Source: Microbacterium murale (GTDB lineage: Bacteria; Actinomycetota; Actinomycetes; Actinomycetales; Microbacteriaceae). Taken from it: a stretch of 64,000 nt of DNA. The DNA is taken from assembly GCF_030815955.1 (NCBI RefSeq), contig NZ_JAUSXK010000001.1, positions 434,001-498,000 on the forward strand, read 5' to 3'. The position numbers and the translations under genes were made by a program. Below, piece by piece: positions 19,094 through 29,239 of the stretch. Below the pieces are notes generated by a model. It had not been told where the DNA came from. It worked only from the letters and a program-made list of their open reading frames with translations, and ran no database searches. Within the stretch, counting starts at the first letter, position 1; every line of letters starts with the position of its first letter.

Positions 19094-20075
19094 TACCCAA
19101 GACCCCCGCGTCGCGGTCTATCTGGACTTCGACAACATCGTCATCTCCTGGTATGACCGCGTCCACGGCAGGAACGCCTACGGCAAGGATCGCCAGCGCA
19201 TCGCCGAGAACCCCCACGATCCCGAGGTCGTCGAACGGCTGAAAGCCGCGATGATCGAGGTCGGCGCGATCATCGACTACGCCGCCTCATTCGGCACATT
19301 GGTGCTCACGCGCGCCTACGCCGACTGGTCGTCGCCCGTGAACGCCGAGTACCGCTCACAGCTCGTCGCGCGCGCGGTGGACCTCGTGCAGCTGTTCCCC
19401 GCTGCGGCGTACGCGAAGAACGGCGCCGACATCCGTCTCGCCGTGGATGCCGTGGAAGACATGTTCCGCCTCTCCGACCTCACCCACGTGGTGCTCGTCG
19501 CCGGGGACAGCGACTATGTGCCACTTGCGCAGCGCTGCAAGCGCCTGGGACGCTACGTGATCGGCGTCGGGGTGGCCGGGTCCACCGCGAAGTCACTGGC
19601 CGCGGCATGCGATGAGTTCGAGTCCTACGACTCGTTGCCCGGTGTGGTGCGCCCGGCGGCGAAGAAGGTCGTGACGCGGGCAGAGCCCGTTGCCGAGGCC
19701 CCGAAGGCCGATGCCGACGTGGACGCTGAGGCAGAAGCCCCCGCGAAGGCGAAGACTCCTCGGACGCGTGCGAAGAAGACGACCAAGCCGGCAGAGCCGG
19801 AGGCGACCGCCGAGCACGAGCCGACGACGCTCACCGAGCAGGACGAGGCGACCCTGCTGCTGGAACGCGCGCTGCGCCTCGGGCACGACAAGGCCGATGC
19901 CGACGAGTGGCTGCACAGTTCGGCCGTGAAGACGCACATGCGACGCATGGATCCGTCCTTCAGTGAGAAGGCGCTCGGCTACCGGTCGTTCTCCGACTTC
20001 CTGAAGTCGCGCGACCAGATCACCGAACTCGAGGAGACAGGGCACGAGCGACTGGTGCGTCTGCGCGAGCTCTGA
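19086..20075 (+). CDS. NYN domain protein with C-terminal OST-HTH/LOTUS-like domain
   Basis: A 329-residue protein. Residues 8-185 form a NYN/PIN-like nuclease domain (AVYLDFDNIVISWYD with the catalytic acids; LVLTRAYADWSS; KNGADIRLAVDAVED; VLVAGDSDYVPLAQR). A low-complexity Ala/Lys/Pro/Glu linker of some 60 residues follows, then a C-terminal 75-residue domain (TLLLERALRLGHDKADADEWL.. ..MRRMDPSFSEKALGYRSFSDFL) matching the OST-HTH/LOTUS RNA-binding fold. This architecture is known in bacteria and suggests an RNA-targeting nuclease. The start at 19086 lies inside the end of the upstream oxidoreductase gene. Confidence 0.88.
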   Translation: MADTQDPRVAVYLDFDNIVISWYDRVHGRNAYGKDRQRIAENPHDPEVVERLKAAMIEVGAIIDYAASFGTLVLTRAYADWSSPVNAEYRSQLVARAVDLVQLFPAAAYAKNGADIRLAVDAVEDMFRLSDLTHVVLVAGDSDYVPLAQRCKRLGRYVIGVGVAGSTAKSLAAACDEFESYDSLPGVVRPAAKKVVTRAEPVAEAPKADADVDAEAEAPAKAKTPRTRAKKTTKPAEPEATAEHEPTTLTEQDEATLLLERALRLGHDKADADEWLHSSAVKTHMRRMDPSFSEKALGYRSFSDFLKSRDQITELEETGHERLVRLREL

Positions 20076-20089
20076 GCGGAAATGATCAG

Positions 20090-21043
20090 ATGAGCACCGG
20101 CAGAGTGGTGATCGGCGGCTCGTCCGGCTTCATGGGGCGGCATCTGCAGCAGAAGTACCGGGACGAGGGCCGAGAGGTGACCACGATCTCCCGCTCCGGT
20201 GCTGACCTCCGCTGGGGCGACCAGATCGGCATCGGCCAGGCGATCGACGGCGCATCCCTCGTGATCGGTCTCGCCGGGAAGAGCGTGAACTGCCGCTATT
20301 CCCCTGAGAACCGGGCGGAGATCTTCCGCTCACGCCTCGACACCACGGCATCCCTCAGCGCGGCGATCAAGTCAGCCGCGAACCCGCCGCCGATATGGGT
20401 GAATTCGTCCACCGCGACGATCTATCGGCATGCTGAGGACCGCCCGATGACGGAGAGCGGCGGTGAGATCGGCACCGGATTCTCGGTGGAAGTGGCGAAG
20501 GCGTGGGAGAAGGCACTGTTCGCCGACACGCTTCCGCTCACCCGGCGAGTGGCGCTGCGCAGCACCATCGTGCTGGGCGACGGAGGCGTTCTCAGGCCGT
20601 TGAAGAACCTCGCCAGGATCGGTCTGGGTGGCGCACAGTATGACGGCTGGTGGCCGATCAGCGGGGCGCGTCGGGCCGCGGGAACCGCGCATCTCCCTGG
20701 AGCGAAACGTGGGTCTCAGCGATTCAGCTGGGTGCATCTCGATGACGTCTCGCGGATCATCGACTTCATCGAGGAGCATCCGGAACTGGAAGGGCCTGTC
20801 AACGCGGCCGCTCCGCACCCGGTGGACAACATCACATTCATGGCCACTGTGCGTCGAGTGCTCGGAGTACGGTTCGGTCCACCGATGCCGAGGTGGATGC
20901 TGGAGATCGGTGCCATCGGCATCCGCACCGAGACCGAACTCGTTCTGAAGAGCCGGTGGGTGATTCCCGAGAAGCTCGCGGAAGCTGGATTCGAGTTCAC
21001 TTATCCGACGCTCGAGCCGGCGATCCGGGCGTCCTACGACTGA
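20090..21043 (+). CDS. TIGR01777-type NAD-dependent epimerase family protein (DUF1731), copy 1
   Basis: A 317-residue extended SDR protein of the SDR39U1/YfcH type. It has a GGSSGFMGRHL nucleotide-binding loop, VIGLAGKSVNCRY, WVNSSTATIYRH, the WDGWW-like YDGWWP segment, QRFSWVHLDDVSRII and a C-terminal DUF1731-like region (KSRWVIPEKLAEAGFEFTYP). The biochemical role of the family is not established. It lies 14 bases after the NYN gene and runs tail-to-tail into a paralogue, overlapping its last ten bases. Confidence 0.9.
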   Translation: MSTGRVVIGGSSGFMGRHLQQKYRDEGREVTTISRSGADLRWGDQIGIGQAIDGASLVIGLAGKSVNCRYSPENRAEIFRSRLDTTASLSAAIKSAANPPPIWVNSSTATIYRHAEDRPMTESGGEIGTGFSVEVAKAWEKALFADTLPLTRRVALRSTIVLGDGGVLRPLKNLARIGLGGAQYDGWWPISGARRAAGTAHLPGAKRGSQRFSWVHLDDVSRIIDFIEEHPELEGPVNAAAPHPVDNITFMATVRRVLGVRFGPPMPRWMLEIGAIGIRTETELVLKSRWVIPEKLAEAGFEFTYPTLEPAIRASYD

Positions 21044-22035
21044 TCGGCCTCACGGATGTCGCGGAGCGCTTCCTCCAGTTCGGGGTGAGCGAAGGCGTAC
21101 CCGGCGTCCGTCAGAACTCCGGGTGCGACCCACCGGCTCTTGAGGATGAGTTCCGATTCGGTGCGCAGCACCCACATGGCCGGTTCCAGCATGAAGCGCC
21201 AGGACGGCAGTCCGAACGGCATGCCGACAGTTCGCCGCAGCGCCGCCATCAGCTGCCGGTTCTCCACCGCCCCTGGAGCTGCCAGGTTGACCGGACCATC
21301 GATCTCCGGATGGTCGCGGAGGAATCGAACGGCGCCGACGAAGTCATCGACGTGGATCCAGCTGAAGCGCTGTCGCCCATGAGAGCGAACGCCCGACTGG
21401 CGGGGCTGAGTGGGGTGCGGACCGATCCCCCGGTAGCGGCGATGCGGGAACCACCATCCGTCGTGCTGCGGGCCGCCGACGCCCAGCCGAGCGAGGCGGA
21501 AGAGCAGATCGCCGACCGGCCCTTCGCCGAGAACGATGGTGGTTCGCAGCGCTATGCGGCGCGTGCCAGGCAGCTCGCCCCGGAAGAGCTCTGCCTCCCA
21601 GGCCCGGCCGACGTCGGGAGAGAATCCGGTGTCGAACTCGGTGTCCTGCTCGGTCTGCGCGCGATCGAGCGCGTATCGATAGAGGGTCGCGGTGCTCGCG
21701 TTCATCCAGACGAGGGGCGGGCGTTCCGCGCGGCTGATGGCCTCATTCAGCGCGCGGGTGGTATCAACTCTCGAGCGCAGGATCTCGTCGCGATTCGCAT
21801 CCGTGTAGCGGGCGTTCACCGACTTCCCGGCGAGTCCGATGACGAGCTCCGCACCGTCGATGAGACGCAGGATGCTGTCAGGGTCGTCCCATCGCGCGTC
21901 AGGGCCGTGACGACCGATCACCCGGACGTCGTAGCCGTCTTCGGTGAGCGCGCGAGCGAGAGCGCCGCCGAGAGCGCCGGTTCCTCCGCCCAGAACTGCG
22001 CGTCGTCCGCTCTGATTCGAACGGGAACCGCTCAC
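21034..22035 (-). CDS. TIGR01777-type NAD-dependent epimerase family protein (DUF1731), copy 2
   Basis: A 333-residue paralogue of the gene at 20090-21043, sharing blocks such as VIGLAGKSVNARY, MNASTATLYRYA, QHDGWWF, QRFSWIHVDD and ILKSRWVAP in the same order. The binding loop is GGGTGALGG. It has a longer loop after the DGWW block. It starts inside the end of the upstream small membrane protein gene (ATGA at 22032-22035). Convergent with copy 1, with a 10-base overlap of the coding ends. Confidence 0.9.
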   Translation of the reverse strand: MSGSRSNQSGRRAVLGGGTGALGGALARALTEDGYDVRVIGRHGPDARWDDPDSILRLIDGAELVIGLAGKSVNARYTDANRDEILRSRVDTTRALNEAISRAERPPLVWMNASTATLYRYALDRAQTEQDTEFDTGFSPDVGRAWEAELFRGELPGTRRIALRTTIVLGEGPVGDLLFRLARLGVGGPQHDGWWFPHRRYRGIGPHPTQPRQSGVRSHGRQRFSWIHVDDFVGAVRFLRDHPEIDGPVNLAAPGAVENRQLMAALRRTVGMPFGLPSWRFMLEPAMWVLRTESELILKSRWVAPGVLTDAGYAFAHPELEEALRDIREADQS

Positions 22036-22415
22036 GCCGTGTCCGGTTCGCCGCGCTCGCGCTTACGCGCCTCGATCTGCTGACGCAGTTCCCACTCCTC
22101 GATCTCGCGGTCGAGGTCGGCGATCTGCTGCTCGGTGGTGCGGGCTTCGGCGGGCGGCGACCATGTCTGGGCTGCCGACGCCGCCTGTGACCTCGGCGGC
22201 GCAGCGCGCCTCGGCATCCGCGGCATCGATATGCCGCCCTCGCCGTACTCGCGTCCAAGAGCGAACCAGAGCGCGCTGCCGATCAGCGGAAGCAGGATGA
22301 CGATGATGATCCAGACCATCTTCGGCAAGTACTTCACCTGCGAATCGTCGCGCTTGATGATGTCGATCAGCGCAATGATCATCAGCGCGATGATGAGAAG
22401 CGAGACGAACGGCAT
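22032..22415 (-). CDS. PLD nuclease N-terminal domain membrane protein
   Basis: A 127-residue protein with two N-terminal transmembrane helices (residues 3-20 and 33-53) and the RDDSQVKYLPKMVW..LPLIGSALWFALGREYG pattern of the PLDc_N (phospholipase D-nuclease N-terminal) family. A charged cytoplasmic tail with a predicted coiled coil follows (STEQQIADLDREIEEWELRQQIEARKRE region). Function unknown. Translationally coupled to the DUF1731 paralogue downstream. Confidence 0.85.
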   Translation of the reverse strand: MPFVSLLIIALMIIALIDIIKRDDSQVKYLPKMVWIIIVILLPLIGSALWFALGREYGEGGISMPRMPRRAAPPRSQAASAAQTWSPPAEARTTEQQIADLDREIEEWELRQQIEARKRERGEPDTA

Positions 22416-22421
22416 GCTTTC

Positions 22422-22427
22422 AGACTA
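22422..22427 (-). promoter_or_regulatory. -10 element, leaderless promoter (PLDc_N gene)
   Basis: TAGTCT on the minus strand lies six bases before the ATG at 22415, within a 35-base divergent intergenic region. Confidence 0.5.
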
Positions 22428-22438
22428 GCCGTCGCTCA

Positions 22439-22444
22439 TAGAAT
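22439..22444 (+). promoter_or_regulatory. -10 element, leaderless promoter (acetyltransferase)
   Basis: TAGAAT lies six bases before the ATG at 22451. With the opposing hexamer at 22422-22427, two divergent leaderless promoters share this 35-base gap. Confidence 0.5.
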
Positions 22445-22450
22445 GGCGCC

Positions 22451-23053
22451 ATGGATTTCCGCACCCCACCAGGACTCGTGACGCTGACAGGGCGACTGGT
22501 CGAATTGCAGCCGCTGGATCACTCGCACCACGATGGTCTCGTCGAGGCCGTCCGGGAGAACGACCTGTGGCAGACGGCCTGGTACACGTCTGTGCCCGCC
22601 CCGGATGGCATCGCCGCCGAGATCGATCGTCGGCTCGCGCTCGCAGAGAAGGGCGAGATGGTGCCGTTCACGGCCGTCGACGCGTCAGGGCGCGTGATCG
22701 GGATGACGACCTACTACGACATGGTTGCCGAGGTTCCGAGACTGCATATCGGGTACACCTGGAACCGTCCGTCCGCGCATGGCACCGGAACGAACGCGGA
22801 GTCGAAGCTGCTGCTGCTCACGCACGCGTTCGAGACGCTGGGGGTGTTCCGGGTGGGACTCACGACGCAGTGGGTGAATTTCCAATCGCGCGCAGCGATC
22901 GAGCGGCTGGGCGCCAAGCAGGACGGCGTGATGCGGGCGCTCTCGCGCTACCGCAACGGTGCGCTGCGCGATTCTGTCGAGTTCTCCATCATCGAGCCGG
23001 AGTGGCCGGCCGTGAAGGCGAACCTCGAAGCGCGTCTCGCGAAGCGCGTCTGA
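22451..23053 (+). CDS. GNAT family N-acetyltransferase (RimJ/RimL type)
   Basis: A 200-residue acetyltransferase. It begins VTLTGRLVELQPLDHSHHDG and has HIGYTWNRPSAHGTGTNAESK as the acetyl-CoA loop and LGVFRVGLTTQWVNFQSRAAIERLGAKQDG, all typical of RimJ/RimL-like enzymes that acetylate protein N-termini or small amines. The substrate is unknown. Single gene, convergent with the small membrane protein that follows. Confidence 0.88.
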   Translation: MDFRTPPGLVTLTGRLVELQPLDHSHHDGLVEAVRENDLWQTAWYTSVPAPDGIAAEIDRRLALAEKGEMVPFTAVDASGRVIGMTTYYDMVAEVPRLHIGYTWNRPSAHGTGTNAESKLLLLTHAFETLGVFRVGLTTQWVNFQSRAAIERLGAKQDGVMRALSRYRNGALRDSVEFSIIEPEWPAVKANLEARLAKRV

Positions 23054-23075
23054 ACCGACCTCAGCCGGTCACGCT

Positions 23076-23285
23076 TCAGTTGGCTGCGGGACCGCCATCC
23101 CAGTTGTCCGAACGACGGGTGGCGCCGCTGCGGCCCGCGCGCATGATCCATGCCATCGACAGGCAGAAAGCTGCGAGACCGGCGCAGAAGACCAGTGCCT
23201 GGAAATCCGGGAGGCCGTGTGAGATGCCCATCAGCACGATGCCGCCCACGAAGAGGACCAAGTAGACGATGAAGCTGAGAATCAC
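23076..23285 (-). CDS. Small membrane protein, function unknown
   Basis: A 69-residue protein starting at GTG 23285 after a strong Shine-Dalgarno (AGGAGGCAGCC). Two hydrophobic helices are visible (residues 2-20 and 30-49) with the tail GRSGATRRSDNWDGGPAAN. It is the last gene of the DoxX - aldo/keto reductase - small protein unit. I do not recognise the family. Confidence 0.7.
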   Translation of the reverse strand: MILSFIVYLVLFVGGIVLMGISHGLPDFQALVFCAGLAAFCLSMAWIMRAGRSGATRRSDNWDGGPAAN

Positions 23286-23363
23286 GGCTGCCTCCTGTTG
23301 TGAATGCCGTGTCCCAGCCTACCGCTCCGGTCCGCGCGGAGATGGCATCGGGTGCTGCGGCCC

Positions 23364-24294
23364 CTAGGGAACGCGATGTGGCCCGCGGCCCGGAACAGCT
23401 CGTACCATTCGGGACGCGTGAGGGTGACATCGGAGCCGGCCGCTGCGGCCACGAGCCGTTCCGGCGTCGTCGTGCCCATCACCACCTGCATGTCAGCCGG
23501 ATGCCTGGTGATCCATGCGACGGCGATGCCGGTGGGGGTGACGCCGTGGAGGTCGGCGAGCCGGTCGAGCACGTCGTTCAGTTCGGCGTAGTCGGGGTTC
23601 CCGACGAATGTGCCCGCGCCTGCAGCCGCCTGCATCGGTGACCATGCCTGGACTGTGATGCCGTTGATGCGGCAGTACTCCAGGATGCCTCCGCCGTCGC
23701 GGGTGATCGCCTGGTCGGCACCGCTCATGTTCGCGGCGATGCCCTGTGCGACGATCGGCGCCTGCGTGAGGGAGAACTGAAGTTGATTGGCGACCAGTGG
23801 CTGCCGCACCGCTGTGCGAAGCAGGTCGATCTGACGAGGGGTGTGATTGGAGACTCCGAAGGCGCGGACCTTCCCGGATGCTTCGAGCTCGCAGAACGCA
23901 CGGGCGACTTCTGCCGGTTCGACGAGAGCGTCGGGGCGATGCAGCAGGAGCACATCGATGCGGTCGGTGGCGAGGGCACGCAGCGATCCGTCGACTTGGC
24001 GGAGGATGTGCTCGTAGGAGAAGTCGAACGTGCCGTCCTGCGGAACGATCCCGCACTTGGTCTGGATCGTGATCTCATCGCGCTCCGCGGGCGACAGATT
24101 CAGCGCTTCCGCGAAGCGCTCCTCGCAGGCGTGCATCCGCCCGCCGTAGATGTCTGCATGATCGAAGAAGTCGATCCCAGACTCACGGGCCGCCCCGTAG
24201 AGTTCGCGGATCTGCGCATCATCTTTGTCCTTGATGCGCATCATCCCTGCGACGACGGCAGGGATGATGAGGTTCCGAACGGCACTGTCTTCAT
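23364..24294 (-). pseudogene. Aldo/keto reductase, apparently frameshifted near both ends
   Basis: The core (about residues 10-300) is a good aldo/keto reductase: NLIIPAVVAGMMRIKDKDD, GIDFFDHADIYGG with catalytic Asp/Tyr, TIQTKCGI, VLLLHRPDAL, AFGVSNHTPRQIDLL, VQAWSPMQAAAG and QVVMGTTTPERL. The expected start MKTVPFGT is encoded at ATG 24294, but in a different frame from the core; the core frame has no suitable start nearby and would run back into the DoxX gene. At the 3' end, after EWYELFRAAGHI, the core frame lacks the usual short ending and reads on to 23282 into the next gene. A TAG at 23364-23366 in a neighbouring frame gives the expected length. Lesions are inferred near 24270 and 23370. 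Family members reduce carbonyls with NADPH. Confidence 0.6.
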
Positions 24295-24324
24295 GCCGCC
24301 ACCGTACCGCGGTACTCGGGCGGT

Positions 24325-24699
24325 TCAGCGACGGCACGGCATGCGGGTACTCCACAGTGCCCAGACGACGAGGAGCAGCTGCAGGAACAACCGGAGGAGC
24401 CGCCGGCGATCGGTGTCGAGCAGCGGTGCCGATCGCCCGGTGCGCCACTGGTGCACGTTGCCGGGGAAGACTGCGACGAAGAACGCCGCGACGGCCCAGC
24501 CGACGCGCGTGCGCTCTTTCGGAAGCGCCAGGAGGGCGCCGGCGAGCAGTAGTTCCACGACGCCCGATGCGACGACGATCGCATCCTTGTCGGTGCGCAG
24601 TACGCGTGTCGCCCAATCCGGCACGGTGATGCGGAAGCCGCGGCGACCCCAGCTCAGGTGTCCGGCGCCCGCCGTGGCGGGCAGCGCCTTCACCCTCAC
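24325..24699 (-). CDS. DoxX family membrane protein
   Basis: A 124-residue protein with four hydrophobic segments (around residues 40-57, 68-85, 100-116 and a weaker N-terminal one) and the GVVELLLAGALLALP and GNVHQW patterns of DoxX-like proteins. Family members are poorly characterised inner-membrane proteins. The start is uncertain: GTG at 24699 or GTG at 24693. It is the first gene of a leftward unit, downstream of a 23-bp repeat array. Confidence 0.75.
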   Translation of the reverse strand: MRVKALPATAGAGHLSWGRRGFRITVPDWATRVLRTDKDAIVVASGVVELLLAGALLALPKERTRVGWAVAAFFVAVFPGNVHQWRTGRSAPLLDTDRRRLLRLFLQLLLVVWALWSTRMPCRR

Positions 24700-24742
24700 C
24701 GCCAGCTTCGGTCATTGCGGGTGAGGATCCCCGTGACGTGGT

Positions 24743-24793
24743 GTCACTACTTCTGGTGACACCTCGTCACTACTTCTGGTGACCCCTCGTCAC
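24743..24793. repeat. 23-bp tandem repeat built of GTCAC/GTGAC palindromes
   Basis: GTCACTACTTCTGGTGAC occurs at 24743-24760 and again, identical, at 24766-24783; a third partial copy (GTCACTTC) begins at 24789. The period is exactly 23 bases. Each full copy is itself an inverted repeat of GTCAC and GTGAC. The array lies between the divergent DoxX gene (start 24699) and the membrane protein gene (start 24829), so it may be a multi-site operator. Confidence 0.8.
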
Positions 24794-24828
24794 TTCACGA
24801 ATGGCGGCAGACAGAGTGCGATGGGAGC

Positions 24829-25491
24829 ATGACAACTGAACCCGCTCGCATCGCGCGCCCCGCGCACGTGCCGTTCTGGCGGCGCCCCTTCCGGATCATC
24901 CGCGAGAACAGGCGCGCTTATCTCATCATCAGCGCGGCCGCGTATGGTCTCGCCATCATCGGGTTCGTGATCGGACTCATCTTCCCTGACCTCAACGCGG
25001 CACAGGCCGCGTCGCTGGAAGAGGACGGCACCGGCGAACTGGTGCGCTGGCTGGTGAACATCCCGCCGCTGTTCGCGCTCACGATCCTCGGAGTCAATCT
25101 CTTCCGTCTCAGCCTGCTGACCATCGTCCTTCCGTCCCTCATCGTGCCGTTCGCGGGACTGGCGTTCTTCAGCTACTGGGCTGTCGAGACCGGCATCACC
25201 CTCTTCCCCGCCTCCGCCGAGGGGTGGGTGGCGCTCATCCCCCACTCGCTGACTTTCGTCATCGAACTCCAGGCCTACATACTCCTCCTGCTCGGCGCAT
25301 ACCTGCTCGGCAAGTACTGGCTGTTCCCCCGTACCGTCGGCGCGAAGAACCGACGCCAGGGCTATCTCCGAGGCCTGCAGCGCATCGGTCTTCTGGCGTT
25401 GCCTGCATTCGCGCTGCTCGTCGTCGGCGCAGTCTGGGAGGCGTACTCGCTGCGGTACTTCATCCACCCGCTCAGCCAGTTGATGCTGTAG
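24829..25491 (+). CDS. Integral membrane protein, function unknown
   Basis: A 220-residue protein with about five transmembrane helices: residues 35-55, 79-105, 108-128, 146-165 and 186-205. The cytoplasmic N-terminus carries FWRRPFRIIRENRRAY. The arrangement resembles stage II sporulation protein M-like or DUF95-type proteins found across actinobacteria, but I cannot assign it firmly. Its promoter region contains the 23-bp palindromic array. Confidence 0.75.
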   Translation: MTTEPARIARPAHVPFWRRPFRIIRENRRAYLIISAAAYGLAIIGFVIGLIFPDLNAAQAASLEEDGTGELVRWLVNIPPLFALTILGVNLFRLSLLTIVLPSLIVPFAGLAFFSYWAVETGITLFPASAEGWVALIPHSLTFVIELQAYILLLLGAYLLGKYWLFPRTVGAKNRRQGYLRGLQRIGLLALPAFALLVVGAVWEAYSLRYFIHPLSQLML

Positions 25492-25518
25492 GCACTGCTC
25501 ATCGGTAGGACACAGAAA

Positions 25519-25556
25519 GAGGCCCGGAACGGCAGAAATCTACAGTTCCGGGCCTC
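25519..25556. terminator. Bidirectional terminator between membrane protein and nrdF
   Basis: GAGGCCCGGAAC (25519-25530) and GTTCCGGGCCTC (25545-25556) form a perfect 12-bp stem with a 14-base loop between two convergent genes. Confidence 0.88.
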
Positions 25557-25593
25557 CCGTCAGCCCCTGCGGGGCCTGGACTGAGTCAGTGGC

Positions 25594-26601
<1,008 letters not shown>

Positions 26602-26612
26602 TCAGGAGGCGA

Positions 26613-28757
26613 TCACAACATGCAGCTGACGCACTCGGACATGTCAGTGCCCTCGAGCGCCATCTGACGAAGGCGGATGTAGTAGATCGTCTTGATGCCC
26701 TTGCGCCATGCGTAGATCTGCGCCTTGTTGATGTCGCGCGTCGACGCGGTGTCCTTGAAGAACAGCGTCAGCGACAGACCCTGGTCGACGTGCTGCGTGG
26801 CAGCGGCGTACGTGTCGATGACCTTCTCGTAGCCGATCTCGTACGCGTCCTGGTAGTACTCCAGGTTGTCGTTCGTCATGAACGGCGCCGGGTAGTAGAC
26901 ACGGCCGAGCTTGCCTTCCTTGCGGATCTCGATCTTCGACGCGATCGGGTGGATCGAGCTCGTCGAGTTGTTGATGTAGGAGATCGAGCCGGTCGGCGGC
27001 ACCGCCTGCAGGTTCTGGTTGTAGATGCCGTGCTTCTGGATGGAATCCCGAAGCTCTGCCCAGTCGGCCTGCGTCGGGATGTGCTTGCCCGCGAAGAGCT
27101 CCTTGACCTTCTCGGTCTCGGGCACCCAAGCGCGCTCGATGTACTTGTCGAAGAACTCCCCCGACGCGTACGTCGAGTCCTCGAAGCCGTCGAAGGCGAC
27201 GCCACGCTCGATGGACAGCAGGTTCGATGCCCGCAGCGCGTGGAACAGCACCGTGTAGAAGTAGATGTTCGTGAAGTCGAGGCCCTCTTCCGAGCCGTAG
27301 TGCACGTGCTCGCGAGCGAGGTAGCCGTGCAGGTTCATCTGGCCGAGGCCGATGGCGTGCGAACGGTCGTTGCCGTCTTCGATGGAGCGCACCGAGGAGA
27401 TGTGGCTCTGGTTGCTGACAGCAGTCAGACCGCGGATCGCCGTCTCCACCGTGATGCCCAGGTCATCGGCATCCATCGCCAGCGCGATGTTCATCGAGCC
27501 GAGGTTGCACGAGATGTCCTTGCCGATCTGGTCGTACGAGAGGTCTTCGTTGTACGTGGTCGGCGTGTTCACCTGCAGGATCTCGCTGCAGAGGTTGGAC
27601 ATGTTGATGCGGCCCTTGATCGGGTTCGCCTTGTTCACCGTGTCCTCGAACATGATGTACGGGTAGCCCGACTCGAACTGGATCTCGGCGATGGTCTGGA
27701 AGAACTCGCGCGCGTTGATCTTGGTCTTCTTGATGCGCGGGTTGTCGACCATCTCGCGGTACTTCTCGGTGACGGAGATGTCACCGAACGGCACGCCGTA
27801 GACCTTCTCGACGTCGTACGGCGAGAACAGGTACATGTCTTCGCCGTTCTTGGCGAGTTCGAAGGTGATGTCGGGCACGACGACGCCCAGCGACAGCGTC
27901 TTGATGCGGATCTTCTCGTCGGCGTTCTCGCGCTTCGTGTCGAGGAAGCGCATGATGTCCGGGTGGTGCGCGTTGAGGTAGACGGCACCTGCGCCCTGAC
28001 GGGCACCCAGCTGGTTCGCGTAGCTGAAGCTGTCTTCGAGGAGCTTCATGACGGGGATGATGCCGCTGGACTGGTTCTCGATCTGCTTGATCGGTGCACC
28101 CGACTCACGGATGTTCGACAGCAGCAGCGCCACGCCACCACCGCGCTTGCTCAACTGCAGCGACGAGTTGATGCCGCGCGAGATCGACTCCATGTTGTCT
28201 TCGATGCGCAGCAGGAAGCAGCTGACGAGTTCTCCGCGCTGCGCCTTGCCGGCGTTGAGGAAGGTCGGCGTCGCCGGCTGGAAGCGCCCGGAGATGATCT
28301 CCTCGACGAGGTTGATCGCCACCTGCTCGTCGCCGTCGGCGAGGCCGAGGGCTGTCATCACGACGCGGTCCTCGAAACGCTCGAGGTAGCGCTTGCCGTC
28401 GAACGTCTTCAGCGTGTAGCTGGTGTAGTACTTGAACGCGCCGAGGAACGTCTCGAAACGGAACTTCTTGCCGTAGGCGAGGTCGTTGAGCTTCTGGACG
28501 AACTCGTGCGAGTACTTCTCGAGGAGGGCACCGTCGTAATACTCCTTCTCGACCAGATAGTCGAGACGCTCCTTGAGGGAGTGGAAGAACACCGTGTTCT
28601 GGTTGACGTGCTGCAGGAAGTACTCCCGCGCTGCGCGCTTGTCGGCGTCGAACTGGATCTTCCCGTCCGCGTCGTAGAGGTTCAGCATCGCGTTGAGGGC
28701 GTGATAATCGAGGCCCTCATACGCAGCGTTCGCCTTGAATGCTGCCTGCTCTGTCAC
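26613..28757 (-). CDS. nrdE: Class Ib ribonucleotide reductase alpha subunit NrdE
   Basis: The catalytic subunit, 714 residues from GTG 28757. It has [20 protein letters not shown] at the N-terminus, [20 protein letters not shown] with the first active-site Cys, [35 protein letters not shown] with the radical Cys, [14 protein letters not shown], and a C-terminal SECVSCML carrying the CxxC pair reduced by NrdH. The GTG overlaps the nrdI stop as GTGA; an in-frame ATG at 28790 would give 725 residues and overlap nrdI by 37 bases. It reduces ribonucleoside diphosphates. Confidence 0.95.
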   Translation of the reverse strand: MTEQAAFKANAAYEGLDYHALNAMLNLYDADGKIQFDADKRAAREYFLQHVNQNTVFFHSLKERLDYLVEKEYYDGALLEKYSHEFVQKLNDLAYGKKFRFETFLGAFKYYTSYTLKTFDGKRYLERFEDRVVMTALGLADGDEQVAINLVEEIISGRFQPATPTFLNAGKAQRGELVSCFLLRIEDNMESISRGINSSLQLSKRGGGVALLLSNIRESGAPIKQIENQSSGIIPVMKLLEDSFSYANQLGARQGAGAVYLNAHHPDIMRFLDTKRENADEKIRIKTLSLGVVVPDITFELAKNGEDMYLFSPYDVEKVYGVPFGDISVTEKYREMVDNPRIKKTKINAREFFQTIAEIQFESGYPYIMFEDTVNKANPIKGRINMSNLCSEILQVNTPTTYNEDLSYDQIGKDISCNLGSMNIALAMDADDLGITVETAIRGLTAVSNQSHISSVRSIEDGNDRSHAIGLGQMNLHGYLAREHVHYGSEEGLDFTNIYFYTVLFHALRASNLLSIERGVAFDGFEDSTYASGEFFDKYIERAWVPETEKVKELFAGKHIPTQADWAELRDSIQKHGIYNQNLQAVPPTGSISYINNSTSSIHPIASKIEIRKEGKLGRVYYPAPFMTNDNLEYYQDAYEIGYEKVIDTYAAATQHVDQGLSLTLFFKDTASTRDINKAQIYAWRKGIKTIYYIRLRQMALEGTDMSECVSCML

Positions 28758-29206
28758 TGACTCGTGCTCGTCGACTGCGATACCCACCATCGTTCCAATC
28801 CGTCGCTCACGCGATCTACGTCGTCCTGCGTGCCGAATACTTCGAACCGGTACAAGTGCGGCACATGACACTTGCGGCTGATGATGTCACCGGCGACGCC
28901 GAAGGAGTCGCCGAAGTTGGTGTTGCCTGCGGATATCACTCCGCGGATGTTGCGCCGGTTGTCCTCGTCGTTGAGGAACCGGATGACCTGCTTGGGCACA
29001 GCGCCCTTCTCCTCGCCACGCCCCTGGCCTCCGCCATAAGTGGGTGTGACGAGCACGAAGGGTTCGTCGACCTTGAGGTCGCCGTCACCCCGATGCAGCG
29101 GGATTCGCTGCGCCGGCATGCCGAGCTTCTCGATGAACCGGGCCGTGTTGCCCGAGGTGCTGGAGAAGAAGACCAGGAGCGGCGTGTCCGTCGCGACTGC
29201 TGTCAT
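28754..29206 (-). CDS. nrdI: Flavodoxin-like protein NrdI
   Basis: A 150-residue flavoprotein needed to activate the NrdF metal-radical cofactor. The FMN phosphate loop is [16 protein letters not shown] near residues 13-28; VTPTYGGG and [18 protein letters not shown] are the remaining flavin-binding loops typical of NrdI. It ends in a GTGA overlap with nrdE. The gap to nrdH upstream is 33 bases. Confidence 0.95.
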   Translation of the reverse strand: MTAVATDTPLLVFFSSTSGNTARFIEKLGMPAQRIPLHRGDGDLKVDEPFVLVTPTYGGGQGRGEEKGAVPKQVIRFLNDEDNRRNIRGVISAGNTNFGDSFGVAGDIISRKCHVPHLYRFEVFGTQDDVDRVSDGLERWWVSQSTSTSQ

Positions 29207-29239
29207 GACCCACCCCGCTTCCTGAGCTGTCCGAAGGCT

